The notes under the pieces: model-generated
The model's database searches: none
What the model saw: the letters and a program-made list of their open reading frames with translations, nothing else
What the model was told of the DNA's origin: nothing
From: Scylla paramamosain
Taxonomy: Eukaryota > Arthropoda > Malacostraca > Decapoda > Portunidae
Assembly: GCF_035594125.1 (NCBI RefSeq)
Contig: NC_087168.1
Location: 7,416,058 to 7,480,057, forward strand
Length of the DNA: 64,000 nucleotides
Reading direction: 5' to 3'
Shown here: piece by piece, positions 12,847-27,214 of the stretch
How positions within the stretch are numbered: position 1 is the stretch's first letter
Layout: every line of letters begins with the position of its first letter
Position numbers and translations under genes: made by a program

Positions 12847-15800
12847 TAGGAGGAGGCAGTAGACACCTGCCGAAACGATAATTACTCCCAGTGAGGTCTA
12901 AAGTACTGTTCAGGGTGTGCTGTGAACTTATCATTAAACACAGCTGTGACCTCACTGAACGTTTCCCTTTGTGTCTCACAACACAAGGGGGCAGTCACAG
13001 CCTGCCCTCTAAAGACAACTCTCTTCCTCCACACAAAACTACAAGCACCTAATAACACACACACCCTTCACTCAAAAATTTTAAAATCATCATGGCGACT
13101 CCTACACCAGCCTCGGAGTCCCCATCTGGGGAGGGGACCATAAATGTCCCCAGGTCAGATTGCCTTTCTGTCTTGACACCCCCCTCAACTTTTTCTTCAT
13201 TAACTTCTGCAACATTCGCGGTCTAAGATCTAATTCTCAATCAGTAGAACACCACCTCTCCTCTTCTAAACCTCATCTTCTTTTCCTCACTGAAACTCAG
13301 GTGTCTGAGGCAACTGACAGTAGCCCCTTTTCTGTTCCCTCCTACTTTCTCTATCCTCATTTTCGATCCAAAGCTGGATGCTGCGTTTATGCTGCTCTCG
13401 TGCCCACGCTCTTGAATCTTCCGAGTTTTCCACCATCTGGCTACGACTACAGAGTCATTCTCATACTAAATTTATCTGTGCTGTATACCTCTCTCCTAAC
13501 TCCTCTGACTATAAGAAATTCTTTGACTACTTAACTTCCAAAGTGGAGCACATTCTGACCCTCTTCCCTTTTGCAGAGATCTCCATTCTTGGAGACTTCA
13601 ATGTTCACCACCAGCTTTGGCTTTCCTCTCCCTTCACTGACCATCCTGGTGAACTAGCCTACAACTTTGCTATCCTCCATGACCTAGAGCAATTGGTGCA
13701 ACACCCTACTCGTATTCCTGACCGTCTTGGAGATACGCCCAACATTCTTGACCTTTTCCTGACCTCTAATCCTTCTGCTTATGCTGTCACCCTTTCTTCT
13801 CCGTTGGGCTCCTCCGATCACAATCTCATATCTTTATCTTGTCCTATCACTCCAATCCCTCCTCAGGATCCCCCTAAGCGAAGGTGCCTCTGGCGTTTTG
13901 CCTCTGCCAGTTGGGGGGACCTGAGGAGGTATTTTGCTGATTTTCCTTGGAATGACTACTGCTTCCGTGTCAGAGACCCGTCTTTGTGTGCTGAGCGCAT
14001 AACAGAGGTGATAGTGTCTGGCATGGAGGCGTACATTCCTCACTCTTTTTCTCATCCTAAACCTTCTAAACCTTGGTTTAACACAGCTTGTTCTCGTGCT
14101 ATACATGATAGAGAGGTAGCCCACAAAAGGTACTTAAGCCTTCCATCACCAGAATCTCATGCACTTTATATTTCTGCCCGGAACCATGCCAAGTCTGTTC
14201 TCCAACTAGCCAAAAACTCCTTCATTAACAGAAAATGTCAAAACCTTTCAAGATCTAACTCCCCTCGTGATTTCTGGCATCTAGCCAAAAATATCTCCAA
14301 TAACTTTGCTTCTTCTTCTTTCCCTCCTCTACTTCAACCAGATGGCACCACTGCTATCACATCTATTTCTAAAGCTGAACTCTTTGCTCAAACCTTTGCT
14401 AAAAACTCTACCTTGGACGATTCTGGGCTTGTTCCTTCCTCTCCTCCACCCTCTGACTACTTCATGCCACCTATTAAAATTCTTCGCAATGATGTTTTCC
14501 ATGGCCTCGCTGGCCTAAACCCTCGGAAGGCTTATGGACCTGATGGGGTCCCTCCTATTGTTCTCCGAAACTGTGCCTCCGTGCTTGCACCTTGCCTAGT
14601 CAAACTCTTTCAGCTCTGTCTGTCAACATCTACCTTTCCTTCTTGCTGGAAGTTTGCCTACATTCAACCTGTTCCTAAAAAGGGTGACCGTTCTAATCCC
14701 TCAAACTACCGTCCTATTGCTTTAATTTCCTGCCTATCTAAAGTTTTTGAGTCTATCCTCAACAGGAAGATTCTTAAACATCTATCACTTCACAACCTTT
14801 TATCTGATCGCCAGTATGGGTTCCATCAAGGCCGCTCTACTGGTGATCTTCTGGCTTTCCTTACTGAGTCTTGGTCATCCTCTTTTAGAGATTTTGGTGA
14901 AACTTTTGCTGTTGCCTTGGACATATCAAAAGCTTTTGATAGAGTGTGGCACAAAGCTTTGATTTCCAAACTACCCTCCTACGGTTTCTATCCTTCTCTC
15001 TGTAACTTCATCTCAAGTTTCCTTTCTGACCGTTCTATTGCTACTGTGGTAGACGGTCACTGTTCTTCTCCTAAATCTATTAACAGTGGTGTTCCTCAGG
15101 GCTCTGTCCTGTCACCAACTCCTTTCTTATTATTCATTAATGATCTTCTAAACCAAACTTCTTGTCCTATCCACTCCTACGCTGATGATACCACCCTGCA
15201 CTTCTCCACGTCTTTTCATAGACGTCCAACCCTTCAGGAGGGAAACATAGCACGCAGGGAAGCCACAGAATGCCTGACTTCTGATCTTTCTAAAATTTCT
15301 GATTGGGGCAGTGCAAACTTGGTATTGTTCAATGCCTCAAAAACTCAATTCCTCCATCTAGCAACTCGACACAACCTTCCAGACAACTCTTCCCCTCTTC
15401 TTCAATGACACTCAACTGTCCCCTTCTTCTACACTGAACATCCTCGGTCTGTCCTTTACTTATAATCTGAACTGGAAACTTCACATCTCATCTCTAGCTA
15501 AAACAGCTTCTATGAAGTTAGGTGTTCTGAGACGTCTCCGCCAGTTTTTCTCACCCCCCCAGCTGCTAACTCTGTACAAGGGCCTTATCCGTCCATGTAT
15601 GGAGTATGCTTCACATGTCTGGGGGGGTTCCACTCATACTGCTCTTCTAGACAGGGTGGAATCAAAAGCTTTTCGTCTCATCAACTCCTCTCCTCTAACT
15701 GACTGTCTTCAGCCTCTCTCTCACCGCCGCAATGTTGCATATCTAGCTGTCTTCTACCGCTATTTTCATGCTAACTGCTCTTCTGATCTTGCTAACTGCA

Positions 15801-16124
15801 TGCCTCCCCTCCTTCCGCGGCCTCGCTGCACAAGACTTTCTTCTTTCTCTCACCCCTATTCTGTCCACCTCTCTAACGCAAGAGTTAACCAGTATTCTCA
15901 ATCATTCATCCCTTTCTCTGGTAAACTCTGGAACTCCCTGCCTGCTTCTGTATTTCCACCTTCCTATGACTTGAATTCCTTCAAGAGGGAGGTTTCAAGA
16001 CACTTATCCACCAATTTTTGACCACTGCCTTGACCCTTTTAAGGGACTGGCATTTCAGTGGGCATTTTTTTTTATTGATTTTTGTTGCCCTTGGCCAGTG
16101 TCCTTCTTACATATAAAAAAAAAA
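12847..16124 (+). mobile_element. LINE-A copy 3, near full length (APE endonuclease + RT)
   Basis: This is the longest LINE-A copy in the satellite. It starts at aggaggaggcagtagacacc, the same 5' point as the copy at 37,430, and ends in an A-tail at about 16,124. After a ~245-bp leader comes one coding region. The endonuclease includes [36 protein letters not shown] and [12 protein letters not shown]. The RT includes [34 protein letters not shown] and [11 protein letters not shown]. The thumb ends in SFKREVSRHLSTNF. No ORF1 is visible. Two 16-nt deletions in the endonuclease (near 13,172 and 13,391) and a 1-nt insertion near 15,390 break the frame, although 13,378-15,408 stays open. Flanks are the two halves of one C monomer. 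Exact clade is undetermined (Jockey/CR1-superfamily-like). Confidence 0.9.
13378..15408 (+). pseudogene. LINE-A endonuclease/RT ORF, frameshifted at both ends
   Basis: The longest open stretch of copy 3 (676 codons). After an out-of-phase start it encodes the second half of the APE endonuclease ([10 protein letters not shown] with catalytic D and N; SSDHNLI with the SDH motif). A linker follows, then RT with [12 protein letters not shown] (finger), [18 protein letters not shown] (motif A), [11 protein letters not shown] (motif B) and [10 protein letters not shown] (motif C). Catalytic residues are present, but frameshifts on both sides make it a broken gene. The thumb continues in another frame at 15,512-16,021. 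The product would make cDNA at nicked target DNA. Confidence 0.8.
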
Positions 16125-16675
16125 TGTCTTTTGAGTGCTTTTGAGTTTCTTTCCTACCAAAACGCTGAAATGCATTCAAAACAACCTTAATGGAAAAACT
16201 GAATATTTTACAAAAATGTTTTTTGTGTGTGTTTTTCGGCTTGTAAGGTACAGAAACGGCAAAATGCATGCAAACTACCCCCATATGTTGAAACAAAATG
16301 ATATTACCAGAAACGTATATTATTATTATTTTTTTTATTTATTTATTTATTCTTTTTTTTTTTTTTTTAGATTATGTAAAAAAAGAAAAACGATAAAACA
16401 CGTGAATAGGGAGAAACATTATTACCAAAAACTTGCATTTTGAATGTTTTTTTTACATTATTATTTACCAAAACTCCAAAATGCCAAACCACTCTATATT
16501 GGGAAACGAAACGACATGATAAGAAACGTGTCTTTTGAGCGTTTTTTTTTTTTAGCAAAACGCAAAAAACACGGAAAGCACCCTATATGGGAATACAAAA
16601 TAATGTTATCAAAAACGTGTATTTTGACTGATTTTCACGTTATTAGGTACCTACACACCGAAATGCATTTATTTT

Positions 16676-19253
16676 CTTTTTTTTTTTTATGTAAGAGGGA
16701 CACTAGCCAAGGGCAACAAAAATCCAATAAAAAAAAAAAAGCCCACCGAGTTGCCAGTCCCAGAAAAGGTAGCCAAAAAGCCAGAAAAAGTAGCCAAAAT
16801 TTGAAGGATAAACGTCTTGAAACCTTCCTCTTGGAGGAATTCAAGTCATGGAAGGTGGAAATACAGAAGGAGGCAGGGAGTTCCAGATTGTACCAGAGAA
16901 AGGGATGAATGATTGAGAATACTGGTTAACTCTTGCGTTAGAGAGGTGGACAGAATAGGGGTGAGAGAAAGAAGAAAGTCTTGTGCAGCGAGGCCGCGGA
17001 AGGAGGGGAGGCATGCAGTTAGCAAGATCAGAAGAGCAGTTAGCATGAAAATAGCGGTAGAAGACAGCTAGATATGCAACATTGCGGCGGTGAGAGAGAG
17101 GCTGAAGACAGTCAGTTAGAGGAGAGGAGTTGATGAGACGAAAAGCTTTTGATTCCACTCAATCTAGAAGAGCGGTATGAGTGGAACTCCACCCCACCAC
17201 ACAGGCATGTGAAGCATACTCGTACATACTCCATACATGGACGGATAAGGCCCTTGCACAGAGCTAGCAGCTGGGGGGTGAGAAAAACTGACGGGGACAT
17301 CTCAGAACACCTAACTTCACAGAAGCTGTTTTAGCTAGAGATGAGATGTGAAGTTTCCAGTTCAAATTATAAGTAAAGGACAGACCGTAGAAGAGGGGGA
17401 CAGATGAGTGTCATTAAAGAAGAGGAGATAGTTGTCTGGAAGGTTGTGTCGTGTTGATAGATGGAGGAGTTGAGTTTTTTGAGGCAGTGAACAATACCAA
17501 GTTTGCTCTGCCCCAATCAGAAATTTTAGAAAGATCAGAAATCAAGCGTTCTGTGGCTTCCCTGCGTGAAATGTTTACTTCATGAAGGGTTGGACGTCTA
17601 TGAAAAGACGTGGAAAAGTGCAGGGTGGTATCATCAACATAGGAGTGGATAGGACAAGAAGTTTGGTTTAGAAGGTCATTGATGAATAATAAGAAGAGAG
17701 TGGGTGATAGGACAGAACCCTGAGGAACACCACTGTTAATAGATTTAGGAGAAGAACATTGACTGTCTACCACAGTAGCAATAGAACGGTCAGAAACGAA
17801 ACTTGAGATGAAGTTACAGAGAGAAGGATTGAAGCCATAGGAAGGTAGTTTGGAAATCAAAGCTTTGTGCCAGACTCTATCAAAAGCTTTTGATATGTCC
17901 AAGGCAACAGCAAAAGTTTCACCAAAATCTCTAAAACAGGATGACCAAGACTCAGTAAGGAATGCCAGATCACCAGTAGAGCAGCCTTGACGGAGCCCAT
18001 ACTGGCGATTAGATAGAAGGTTGTGAAGTGATAGTTGTTTAAGAATCTTCCTGCTGAAGATAGATTCAAAAACTTTAGATAGGCAGGAAATTAAAGCAAT
18101 AGGACGGTAGTTTGAGGGATTAGAACGATCACCCTTTTTCGGAACAGGCTGAATGTAGGTAAACTTCCAACAGGAAGGAAAGGTAGATGTTGACAGAGAG
18201 CTGAAAGAGTTTGACTAGGCAAGGTGCAAGCACGGAGGCACAGTTTCGGAGAACAGTAGGAGGGACCCCATCAGGTCCATAAGCCTTCCGAAGGTTTAGG
18301 CCACCGAGGCCATGGAAAACATCATTGCAAAGAATTTTAATAGGTAGCATGAAGTACCCAGAGGGTGGAGGAGAGGGAGGAACATGCCCTGAATCGTCCA
18401 ATGTAGAGTTTTTTAGCTAAGGTTTGAGAGAAAGAGTTCAGCTTTAGAGATAGATGTGATAGCTGTGGTGTCATTTGGTTGAAATAAAGGAGGGAAAGAA
18501 GAAGAAGCAAAGTTATTGGAGATATTTTTGGCTAGATGCCAGAAGTAACGAGGGGAATTAGATCTTGAAAGATTTTGACACTTTCTGTTAATGAAGGAGT
18601 TTTTGGCTAGTTGGAGAGCAGACTTGGCGTGGTTCCAGGCAGAAATATAAAGTGCATGAGATTCTGGTGATGGAAGGCTTAAGTACCTTTTGTGGGCTAC
18701 CTCTCTATCATGTATAGCACGAGAATAAGCAGTGTTAAACCAAGGTTTGGAAGGTTTAGGTCGAGAAAAAGAGTGAAGAAAGTACGCCTCCATGCCAAAC
18801 ACTATCAGCTCTGTTATGCGCTCGGCACACAAAGACGGGTCTCTGACACGGAAGCAATAGTCATTCCAAGGAAAATCAGCAAAATACCTCCTCAGGTCCC
18901 CCCAACTAGCAGAGGCAAAACGCCAGAGGCACCTTCGCTTAGGAGGATCCTGAGGAGGGATTGGAGCGATAGGACAAGATACAGATATGAGCCTGTGATC
19001 GGAGGAACCCAATGGAGAAGAGAGGGTGACAGCATAAGCAGAAGGATTAGAGGTAAGGAAAAGGTTAAGAATGTCGGGTGTATCTCAAAGACGGTCAGGA
19101 ATATGAGTAGGGTGTTGCACCAATTGCTCTAGGTCGTGGAAGATAGCAAAGTTGAAGGCTAGTTCACTAGGATGGTCAGTGAAGGGAGAGGAAAGCGAAA
19201 GCTGGTGGTGAGCATTGAAGTCTCCAAGAATGGAGATCTCTGCAAAAGGGAAG
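16676..19253 (-). mobile_element. LINE-A copy 4, 5'-truncated
   Basis: A minus-strand copy beginning inside the endonuclease (cttcccttttgcagagatct, complement at about 19,253) and ending in poly-A (poly-T near 16,676). The YADD motif has changed to YVDD (SYVDDTTLHF), and there are several frameshifts and a stop near 19,085. The open pieces are 19,012-18,413, 18,401-18,129, 17,902-17,414 and 17,158-16,841. Both flanks are parts of a D monomer. Confidence 0.87.
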
Positions 19254-21532
19254 AAAAAGAAACAGAATAAAAGAAACAGAAAACTTTACCAAAACCGTTT
19301 ATTGTGAGTTTGTTTTAGTTCGTTAGCCATGAGAACGTGAAAATCCAGGCAATGCACCCTCTATGAAGGAAACGAAAGAACTTTACGAAAAACGTATGTG
19401 TTTTTCAGCATCTTAGTTACCAAAACGCTAAAACACAACATTGCCAACTATGTGTACTTTTTTTTTTTTTTTTTACATTGTTAGACAGCAAAACGCCAAA
19501 ATGCATGCAAGGCACTTTATATGGAAAAATGAAACGATATTACCATAGTCCTGTCTTTTAAGTGTTTTTTGAGCATGGTAGGCACCAAAACGGTAAGATA
19601 TATGGAAAGTACACTCTATAGGAATACAAAACAACATAACCAAAAAGTACCAAAACACTACAAAGTATGCAAAAAAAAATCCCTTTTATGGAGAAAGAGA
19701 TAAAAATAAAAATAAAAGATTTTGAGTGTTTCGAGACATGATGCGTACAGAAACGCAAAAATGCATGCAAGTACCCTATATTTTCAAACGAAACAATATT
19801 ACAAGAAACGTGTATGATGAGTGTTTTTAAGCTCCTTAAGTACGAAAACACTGAAATAAGTAAAAAGTACCCTATATGGAGAAACAAAATAACATTAACA
19901 AAAACGTATGTTTGGAGTGTTTTATCACCTTGTTAGGTACCAAAACGCCATGATGCACGTGATTTGAAGAAAGAGAAAAATGTATCCAAAAATGTGTATT
20001 GTGAGTGTGTTTTAATTCGTTAGGTCCAAAAATGCTATAATGAAAGCAAAGCACCCTATATTGGGGAAACGAAAGGATAATACAAGAAACCTGCATTACG
20101 AGTGTTTTTTTTTTTTTATTATGCTCTAGAACGCTAAATCTCGTGAATGACGCTTTATGATGAGAAACAGAAAATTACAAAAACGTGTATTATGAGTGGT
20201 TTTTTTTTTTTAGCTTATTAGGTTCCACGACCTATAACGCCTGCAAAACAACCTTCATGGGTGAACAGAATATTATTAAAAAAAAGAAAGTCTTTTTTGA
20301 GTGTTTTTAAGCTTGTAAAATACAAAAACTGCAGAATGCATGCAAGCTACCCTATATGGTGAAAAAACGGTATTATCAGAAACGTGTTTTATGAGTGTTT
20401 TTTTTTTTTTTTTTGAGATTCTTATGTACCAAAACGTTAAAACGCTTTGAAGCATTCCATATTGAGAAACAGAAAATTACCAAAAACGTGTATTTTGAGT
20501 GTTTTTTTTTTTTCATATTGTTAGGTATCCAGACTCCAAAAGGGATGGAAAACACTATATGGAAAGATGAAACGACTTTACCAGAAACGTGTCTTTTGAG
20601 TGCTTTTTAGCGTATTAGGCACCAAAACTCTAAAAAAGATGCAGAGTACCCTATATAAGAATGCAAAACAACATTACTGACTGATTTTCACTTTGTTAGG
20701 TACCAAACTTCAAAATGGATATAAAGGACGTGATTTGAAGAAACAAAAAAAAATTTACCAAAAACGTGTTTTACGAATGTGTTTTATCCTGTTAGATACC
20801 AAAACAATAAAATGGAGGCAAAGAAACACTAAAGGCGGAAACGACGAAAGGACATTATGAGATACATGTATTATAAGTGTTATGCTGCTTCCTAGCTATC
20901 AAACGCTAAAAGCGTGAATTAAACTCTATATTGAGAAACAAAACATTACCAAAAACGCGTTTTTTTTTGTTTTTTTTTTTGTTAGGTAACAAAACGCTAA
21001 AATACATGCAAACCACTCAATATGGGAATATGAAACGTCTAGGAACGTGTCTTTTATGAGTTTTTTTTAAAGCGTGTTAGGAAACTAAAACGCTAAAATG
21101 TATGGGAAGCACCACATATTTGAATACAAAACAAAATTACCAAAACGTATCCTTTGAATGTTTTTTTAGCTTTTTAAATACAAAAACTAAAACGCATTCA
21201 ACATATACTTCATGGAGAAACAGATTATGATAAAAAAAAAATGTAGTGTTTTTTGAGATTATTAGGTACAGTAACGGCAAAATGCCTGGAACTACTCCAT
21301 ATGGTGAAAAAAAATACATATATTATCGGAAAGGTGTATTGTGTGTTTTTGTGATTATTAGCTACCAAAACGCTAAAACGAATGTGAAAACACTATATGG
21401 AGGAAGGAAAAAGCGAAGCACTTGATTTAAAGAAACAGAACAACGTTACAAAAGCATGTTTTGTGAGTGTTTTTTTTTTTTTTAACTCGTTAGGTACCAA
21501 ACCCCTAAAGTGCAGGTTAACGGGAAAAACGA

Positions 21533-21573
21533 AACGATATTATGAGAAACGTTATGTTTCTCATAATATCGTT
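21533..21573. other. Perfect 18-bp-arm hairpin inside an E monomer
   Basis: Left arm aacgatattatgagaaac (21,533-21,550), loop gttat, right arm gtttctcataatatcgtt (21,556-21,573). The left arm is ordinary E-monomer sequence. The right arm is its exact reverse complement and is absent from other E monomers, so it is a local inverted duplication. Confidence 0.9.
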
Positions 21574-23423
21574 ATCTCATAATGTGTTATCCGTGCTTTT
21601 GAATTTATTAGGTACCAAAACGCTACAACGGCCTCTTTATTGAGAAAAAGAACAACAGAGTTTTTCACTTTGTTAGGTAACAAAACACCAAAATTCATGG
21701 AATGCACTCTATATGGGGAAACGAAACGACAGTACCAGAAACTTATCTTCTCGGTGTTCTAGCGTGTTACTCACCAAAACGATAAAATGCTTGGAAAGCA
21801 TCCTATTTTGAAATATAAAAGAAGATTACACAAATACGTGTCTGAGTTATTTTGAGCATCTTACCTGCAGAAACACTAAACCTCAGCTAAAAACAATTTT
21901 AAATGTGTATTTTGAGCGTGTTTAAGCTTGTAAGATACAGAAATGGCAAAATGCATGCAAACTACCATAAATAGTGAAACAAAACTATATTACCATAAAC
22001 GTGTATTTGTGTTTTTTTTTTTTTTTTTGAGATTCTTATGTACCAAAAAGGATAAAACGCGTGAATAGCATTCTATATGGAAGAACATAACAACATTACA
22101 AAAAACATGTATTTTGAATGTTTTCTTTTTCTTTTATTAGGTAACAAAATGCCAAAATAACTGCAAAGCATTCTATATTAGGGGAAGCGAAACGATATTA
22201 CAAGAAACGTGTCTTTTGAGTGTTTTTGAGCGTGTCAGACACCAAAACGCTTAAAGGAATGGAAAGTATCTTATATGGGAATACAAAACTACAGTCCAAT
22301 AAACGTGTCTTTGGAATTATTTTCACCTTGATAGTTACCAAAACGCCTAAAAAAACATGCAAAGCATGTAATTGGAATAACAAAAGTCACCAAAAACGTG
22401 TATTTTAATACATACTAAACAATATTACGAAAATTGTGGTTTCTGTGTTTTTGAGCTTCTCACGAACAAAAACTCTAAAACGCATGCAAAAACCCTTTTA
22501 CAGAGATACAGAATAACATAAACAAATTAATAGATTTTTATCTTTTTCTGAGCTTATTACGTACAGAAACGCCAAAGTACCCTAAATATTGGGAAACGAA
22601 ACGATAATACAAAAAAGCGTGTATAATAAGCGTTTTTAAGTTTTTTTAGGTACCAGAAGGCTCCAACGCTTGAAAAGCCTTTTATATGGGGAAAAAGACC
22701 AACATTAACAAAAAATAAAAACTTGAGTGTTTTTCATCTTAAGTATCAAAACGCCTAAATGAATGTAAACCACGTGATTTGAAGAAACAGAACAACGTTA
22801 CCAAAACCGTGTATTTTGAGTTGGTTTTAACTGGTTAGGTACCAAACCGTAAAATGTAGGCAAAGCAATCGTTATGGGGAAACGAAACAACATTACGAAA
22901 ATTAAAGTTTTTAGGTACCAAAAAGTTCCAACGCTTGAAAAGCCTTTTATATGGGGAAAAATACCAACATTGAAAAAAAAAAATTGGGTTTTGAGTGTTT
23001 TTCATTTTAAGTACCAAAACGCCTAAATGCATTTAAACTGCATGATTTGAAGAAACAGAACAACGTTACCAAACACGTGTATTTTGAATTGGATTTAATT
23101 GGTTAGGTACCAAAACAGTAAAATGCAGGCAAAGCAACCGCTATGGGCAAACGAAACGACATTATGAGAAACGTGTATTATGAGTGTTTTTGCACGTCTT
23201 AGGTACCAAAATGCTAAAAAGTGTTAATGGCACTCTTTATTGAGAAACAGAATAATGTTAACAAAGCCGTGTATTTGAGTGTTTTTCACATTGTTAGGTA
23301 CCAAAACGCCAAAATGCATCCACTTCGGCTTATATGGGGAAACGAAACGACATTACCAAAAACGTGTTCTTTTTCAGTGTTTTTGAGCGAGTTAGGCACC
23401 GAAACGTTAAAATGCATGAAAAG

Positions 23424-23631
<208 letters not shown>

Positions 23632-24331
23632 ATACAAAACATTATTACCAAAAACGTGTCTTTTGAGTGTTTTTTTTTTTTTTTTAGTTTCTTACCTACC
23701 AAAACGTTAACACGCAAGCAAAAACTCCTCCATGGATAAACAGAATATAAGTACAAAAAATGTGTATTTTGAGTGTCTTTGAGTTTGTAAGGTTCAAAAT
23801 TTGCGATATGTATGGAAACTAATTTATATGGTGAAACAAATCGAAAAACACTATATGGAGAAACAGAATATCATTAGCACATGCGTGTATTTTAAGTATT
23901 TGTTTTCTCACATTGTTAACTACCAAAAAGACAAAATGCATCCAAAGAACTATATTTGGGAAAACGAAACGACATTACCAGAAACGTGTCTTTTCTATCT
24001 TTTCCAGTGAGTTAGGGAACGACACTAAAATTCATGGAAAGGACCCAATGTTGAAATTAAAAAAAGTGAAAAAAAAATTGAGTATTTTTTTAGTATTTTT
24101 GAGCTTCTTACGTACCAAAACGCTAAAAAAAAAAAAAACATGTAAAACACCCTTTATGAAGAAACAGAATATTATTACAAAAAATGTGTATTTTGAGTGT
24201 TTTTGAACTTCTAGGTAAATAAACGCCAAAATGCATGTAAATTTCAATATATGGTAAAACAAAACGATTTTTTCAGAAACATGTATTATGAGTGTATTTG
24301 AGATTCTTTGGTACCATAATGTTAAAACAAA

Positions 24332-24995
24332 TGACAATCAATTACCCCCCTCTTTTACACTAATCATCCTCGGTCCGTCCTTTTCTCACAATGTAAACTG
24401 GAAACCACGTCTCATCTGTAGCTAAAGCAGCTTCTATGAAGTTAGACGTTCTGAGACGTCTCCACCAGTTTTCTCAACCCCTCAGCTATTAACTCTGTAC
24501 AAGGGCCTTATCCGTCCATGTCAGGGGGGTGGGGGTTCCACTCATACCGCTCTTTTAGAAAGAGTGGAATGAAAAACTTTTCGACTCATCAACTCCTCTC
24601 CTCTAACTTACCGTCTTCAGCCTCTTTCTCATCGCCGCGGTGTTGCATCTCTAGCTATCTTATACCACGATTTTTATGCTAACTGCTCTTCTGAAATTGC
24701 TAACTGCATGCCTCCCCTCCTCCCGCGGCCTCTTTTTCTCTCGTAAGAGTTAACCAGTATTCTCAATCATTCATCCCTTTCTCTTGTAAACTCTGGAACT
24801 CCCTGCCTGCTTCTGTATTTCCATTTTTCTCTGACTTGAATTCCTTCAAAAGGGAGGTTTCAGGACATTTATTCTTCAATTTTTTACTACCGCTTTGTAT
24901 CATGTTCGTGGACAGGCATCTCAGTGGACTTTTTTATTTTTTTTATTGGATTTTGTTGCCCTTAGACGATGTCTCTCCTACTAAAAAAAAAAAAA
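24332..24995 (+). mobile_element. LINE-A copy 5, 3' fragment, strongly diverged
   Basis: It starts near the [13 protein letters not shown] part of the RT ORF (gacaatcaattacccccctc) and runs through thumb coding (gctaactctgtacaagggcc) to the stop, 3' UTR and A-tail. Many substitutions and small deletions leave no open frame. It lies inside an A' monomer (gagattctttggtaccataa before, agatcagcattaccaaaaac after). It is more diverged than the other satellite-borne copies, so it is probably older. Confidence 0.8.
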
Positions 24996-25874
24996 AATAG
25001 ACCTCTCTGTGGAGTACAAGATCAGCATTACCAAAAACGTGTATTTTGAGTGTTTTTTTTTTTTTTTTTTTTTTTTTGCATTGTTAGGTGGCAAAATGTC
25101 TAAATGCATACAAAGCACTATATATGGGGAAACGAGACGACTTTACCAGAAACGTGTTTTTTCGGTGTTTTGAGCGTGTTAGGCAACAAAACTGTTAACA
25201 TGCATGGAAAGAACCCTATATTGGAATAGAAAACAATATTACCAAAAACGTGTCTTTTTGAGTGTTTTTGACCTTATGTACCAAAACGCAAAATTACAAG
25301 CAAAGCACGTGATTTGAAGCAACAAAAAAAAAAAAAAAAAAAAACGTTACCCCAAAACGAGTATTCTAAGTGTTATAGCGAGTTACACACTAAAACACTA
25401 AAATGCAAGGAAAGCACCCTATATTTGAGAAACGAAAGGACATTACGAAATACGTATGAGTGTTTTTGAGTTTCTTAGGTACCAAAACGCTAAAACGTCT
25501 AAATGGGACTCTATATTGAGAAACAGAACAACATTACCAAAAACATGTATATTGAGTGTTTTTTCATATTGTTATGTACCAGAACGACCATATGGGGAAG
25601 TAAAATCGACATTAACATGAACGTATTTTTTCAGTGTTTTTAAGCGTGATTGACACCAAAACGCCAAAATAAATGGAAAGCACCCTATATTTGAATACAA
25701 AACAACATTACTAAAACAGTATTTTGAGTGTTTTTGCGCTTCTTACCTAACAAAACGCTGAAACGTATCCTAACACCCTTCATGGAGAAGCAGAATATTA
25801 TTAAAAACAAAATGCATTTTTAATGTGTGTTTTTTTTAGCTTATTAGGTAGGAAACGAGAAAATGCATGTAAAG

Positions 25875-26106
<232 letters not shown>

Positions 26107-27214
26107 TAAAAGAAACGTGTATTCTGAGTGTTTTCGAGACTCTTCGGTATCAAAACAGTAAAATACGTCAATAGCATTTTACATGGAGAAACATTATTAG
26201 CTACCAAAATGTCAAAATGCATGCAAAATACTGTATATGGGGGAAAGAAAACGATGTTACTAGAAATAAACTTTTCTGAGTGTTTTTGAGTGGGTTAAGC
26301 ACCAAAACACTAAAACACCATTACAAAAAAACGTGTTAGATACCAAAACGCCAAAATGCATGGAAAGCACGTAATTTGAAGGAACATAAAAAAGCGTTAC
26401 AAAAAAATAATGTTGTGATTGTGTGTTTAGCTCTTTAGGTAACGAAATGCTAAATAGCACGCAAATTACACTATATGGAGAAAAAAAAGGACATTACGAT
26501 TAACGTTTATTATAAGTGCGTTTTTTTTTTTTTTTTACTTTTTAGGTTCTAAAATGGTAAAACGCGTGAATGGCACCCTATATTGAAAAACAAATCAACC
26601 TTTCCAAAAACGTGTATTTTAAGTGTTTTCACACTGTTGGTTACGAAAACGCCAAAATGCATGTAAACTACCCTTTATGGGGATACAAAACGATATTACC
26701 AGAAGCGTGTGTTTTCAGTGTTTTGAGTGTTTGGTAACAAAACGTTCAACTGGATGCAAAGCACCCTGTATTGCAATAAATAAAAAAAAAAAAAAGTATT
26801 ACCAAAAACGTGTCTTTTGAGCTTTTTTTTAACTTCTTACTTACCAAAGCGCTCACGGATGCAAAATATACTTGACGGAAAAAAAAAATAAATAAAATAC
26901 AAAAAACTATATTTTTTGAGTGTTTTTAAGGTAGAGAAACGGCAAAATCCATGCAAACTACCCTATTGGTGAAACAAAGCGATATTCCAAGAAACGTGTA
27001 TTATGAGTGTATGTACCAAACGCTAAAATGCGTCAATAGCAATCTATATGGAGAAAAAATAAATAAATACATAAATCACAAAAAACGTGTATTTTGAGTG
27101 TTTTTTTTCACATTTCTAGATATAAAAAAAAAAATGCATGCAAAGCACGTGATTGGAAGAAATAGAAAAAAAAAATGTTACCAAAAACCTTCGTTGTGAA
27201 TGTGTCTTAGCTCG

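Noticed and set aside
13834..14124. Antisense ORF within LINE-A copy 3 (and similar at 10,572-10,832 and 18,692-19,132)
   Set aside because: Shadow of the endonuclease-RT linker; the same antisense frame recurs in each copy because the sense strand is conserved.
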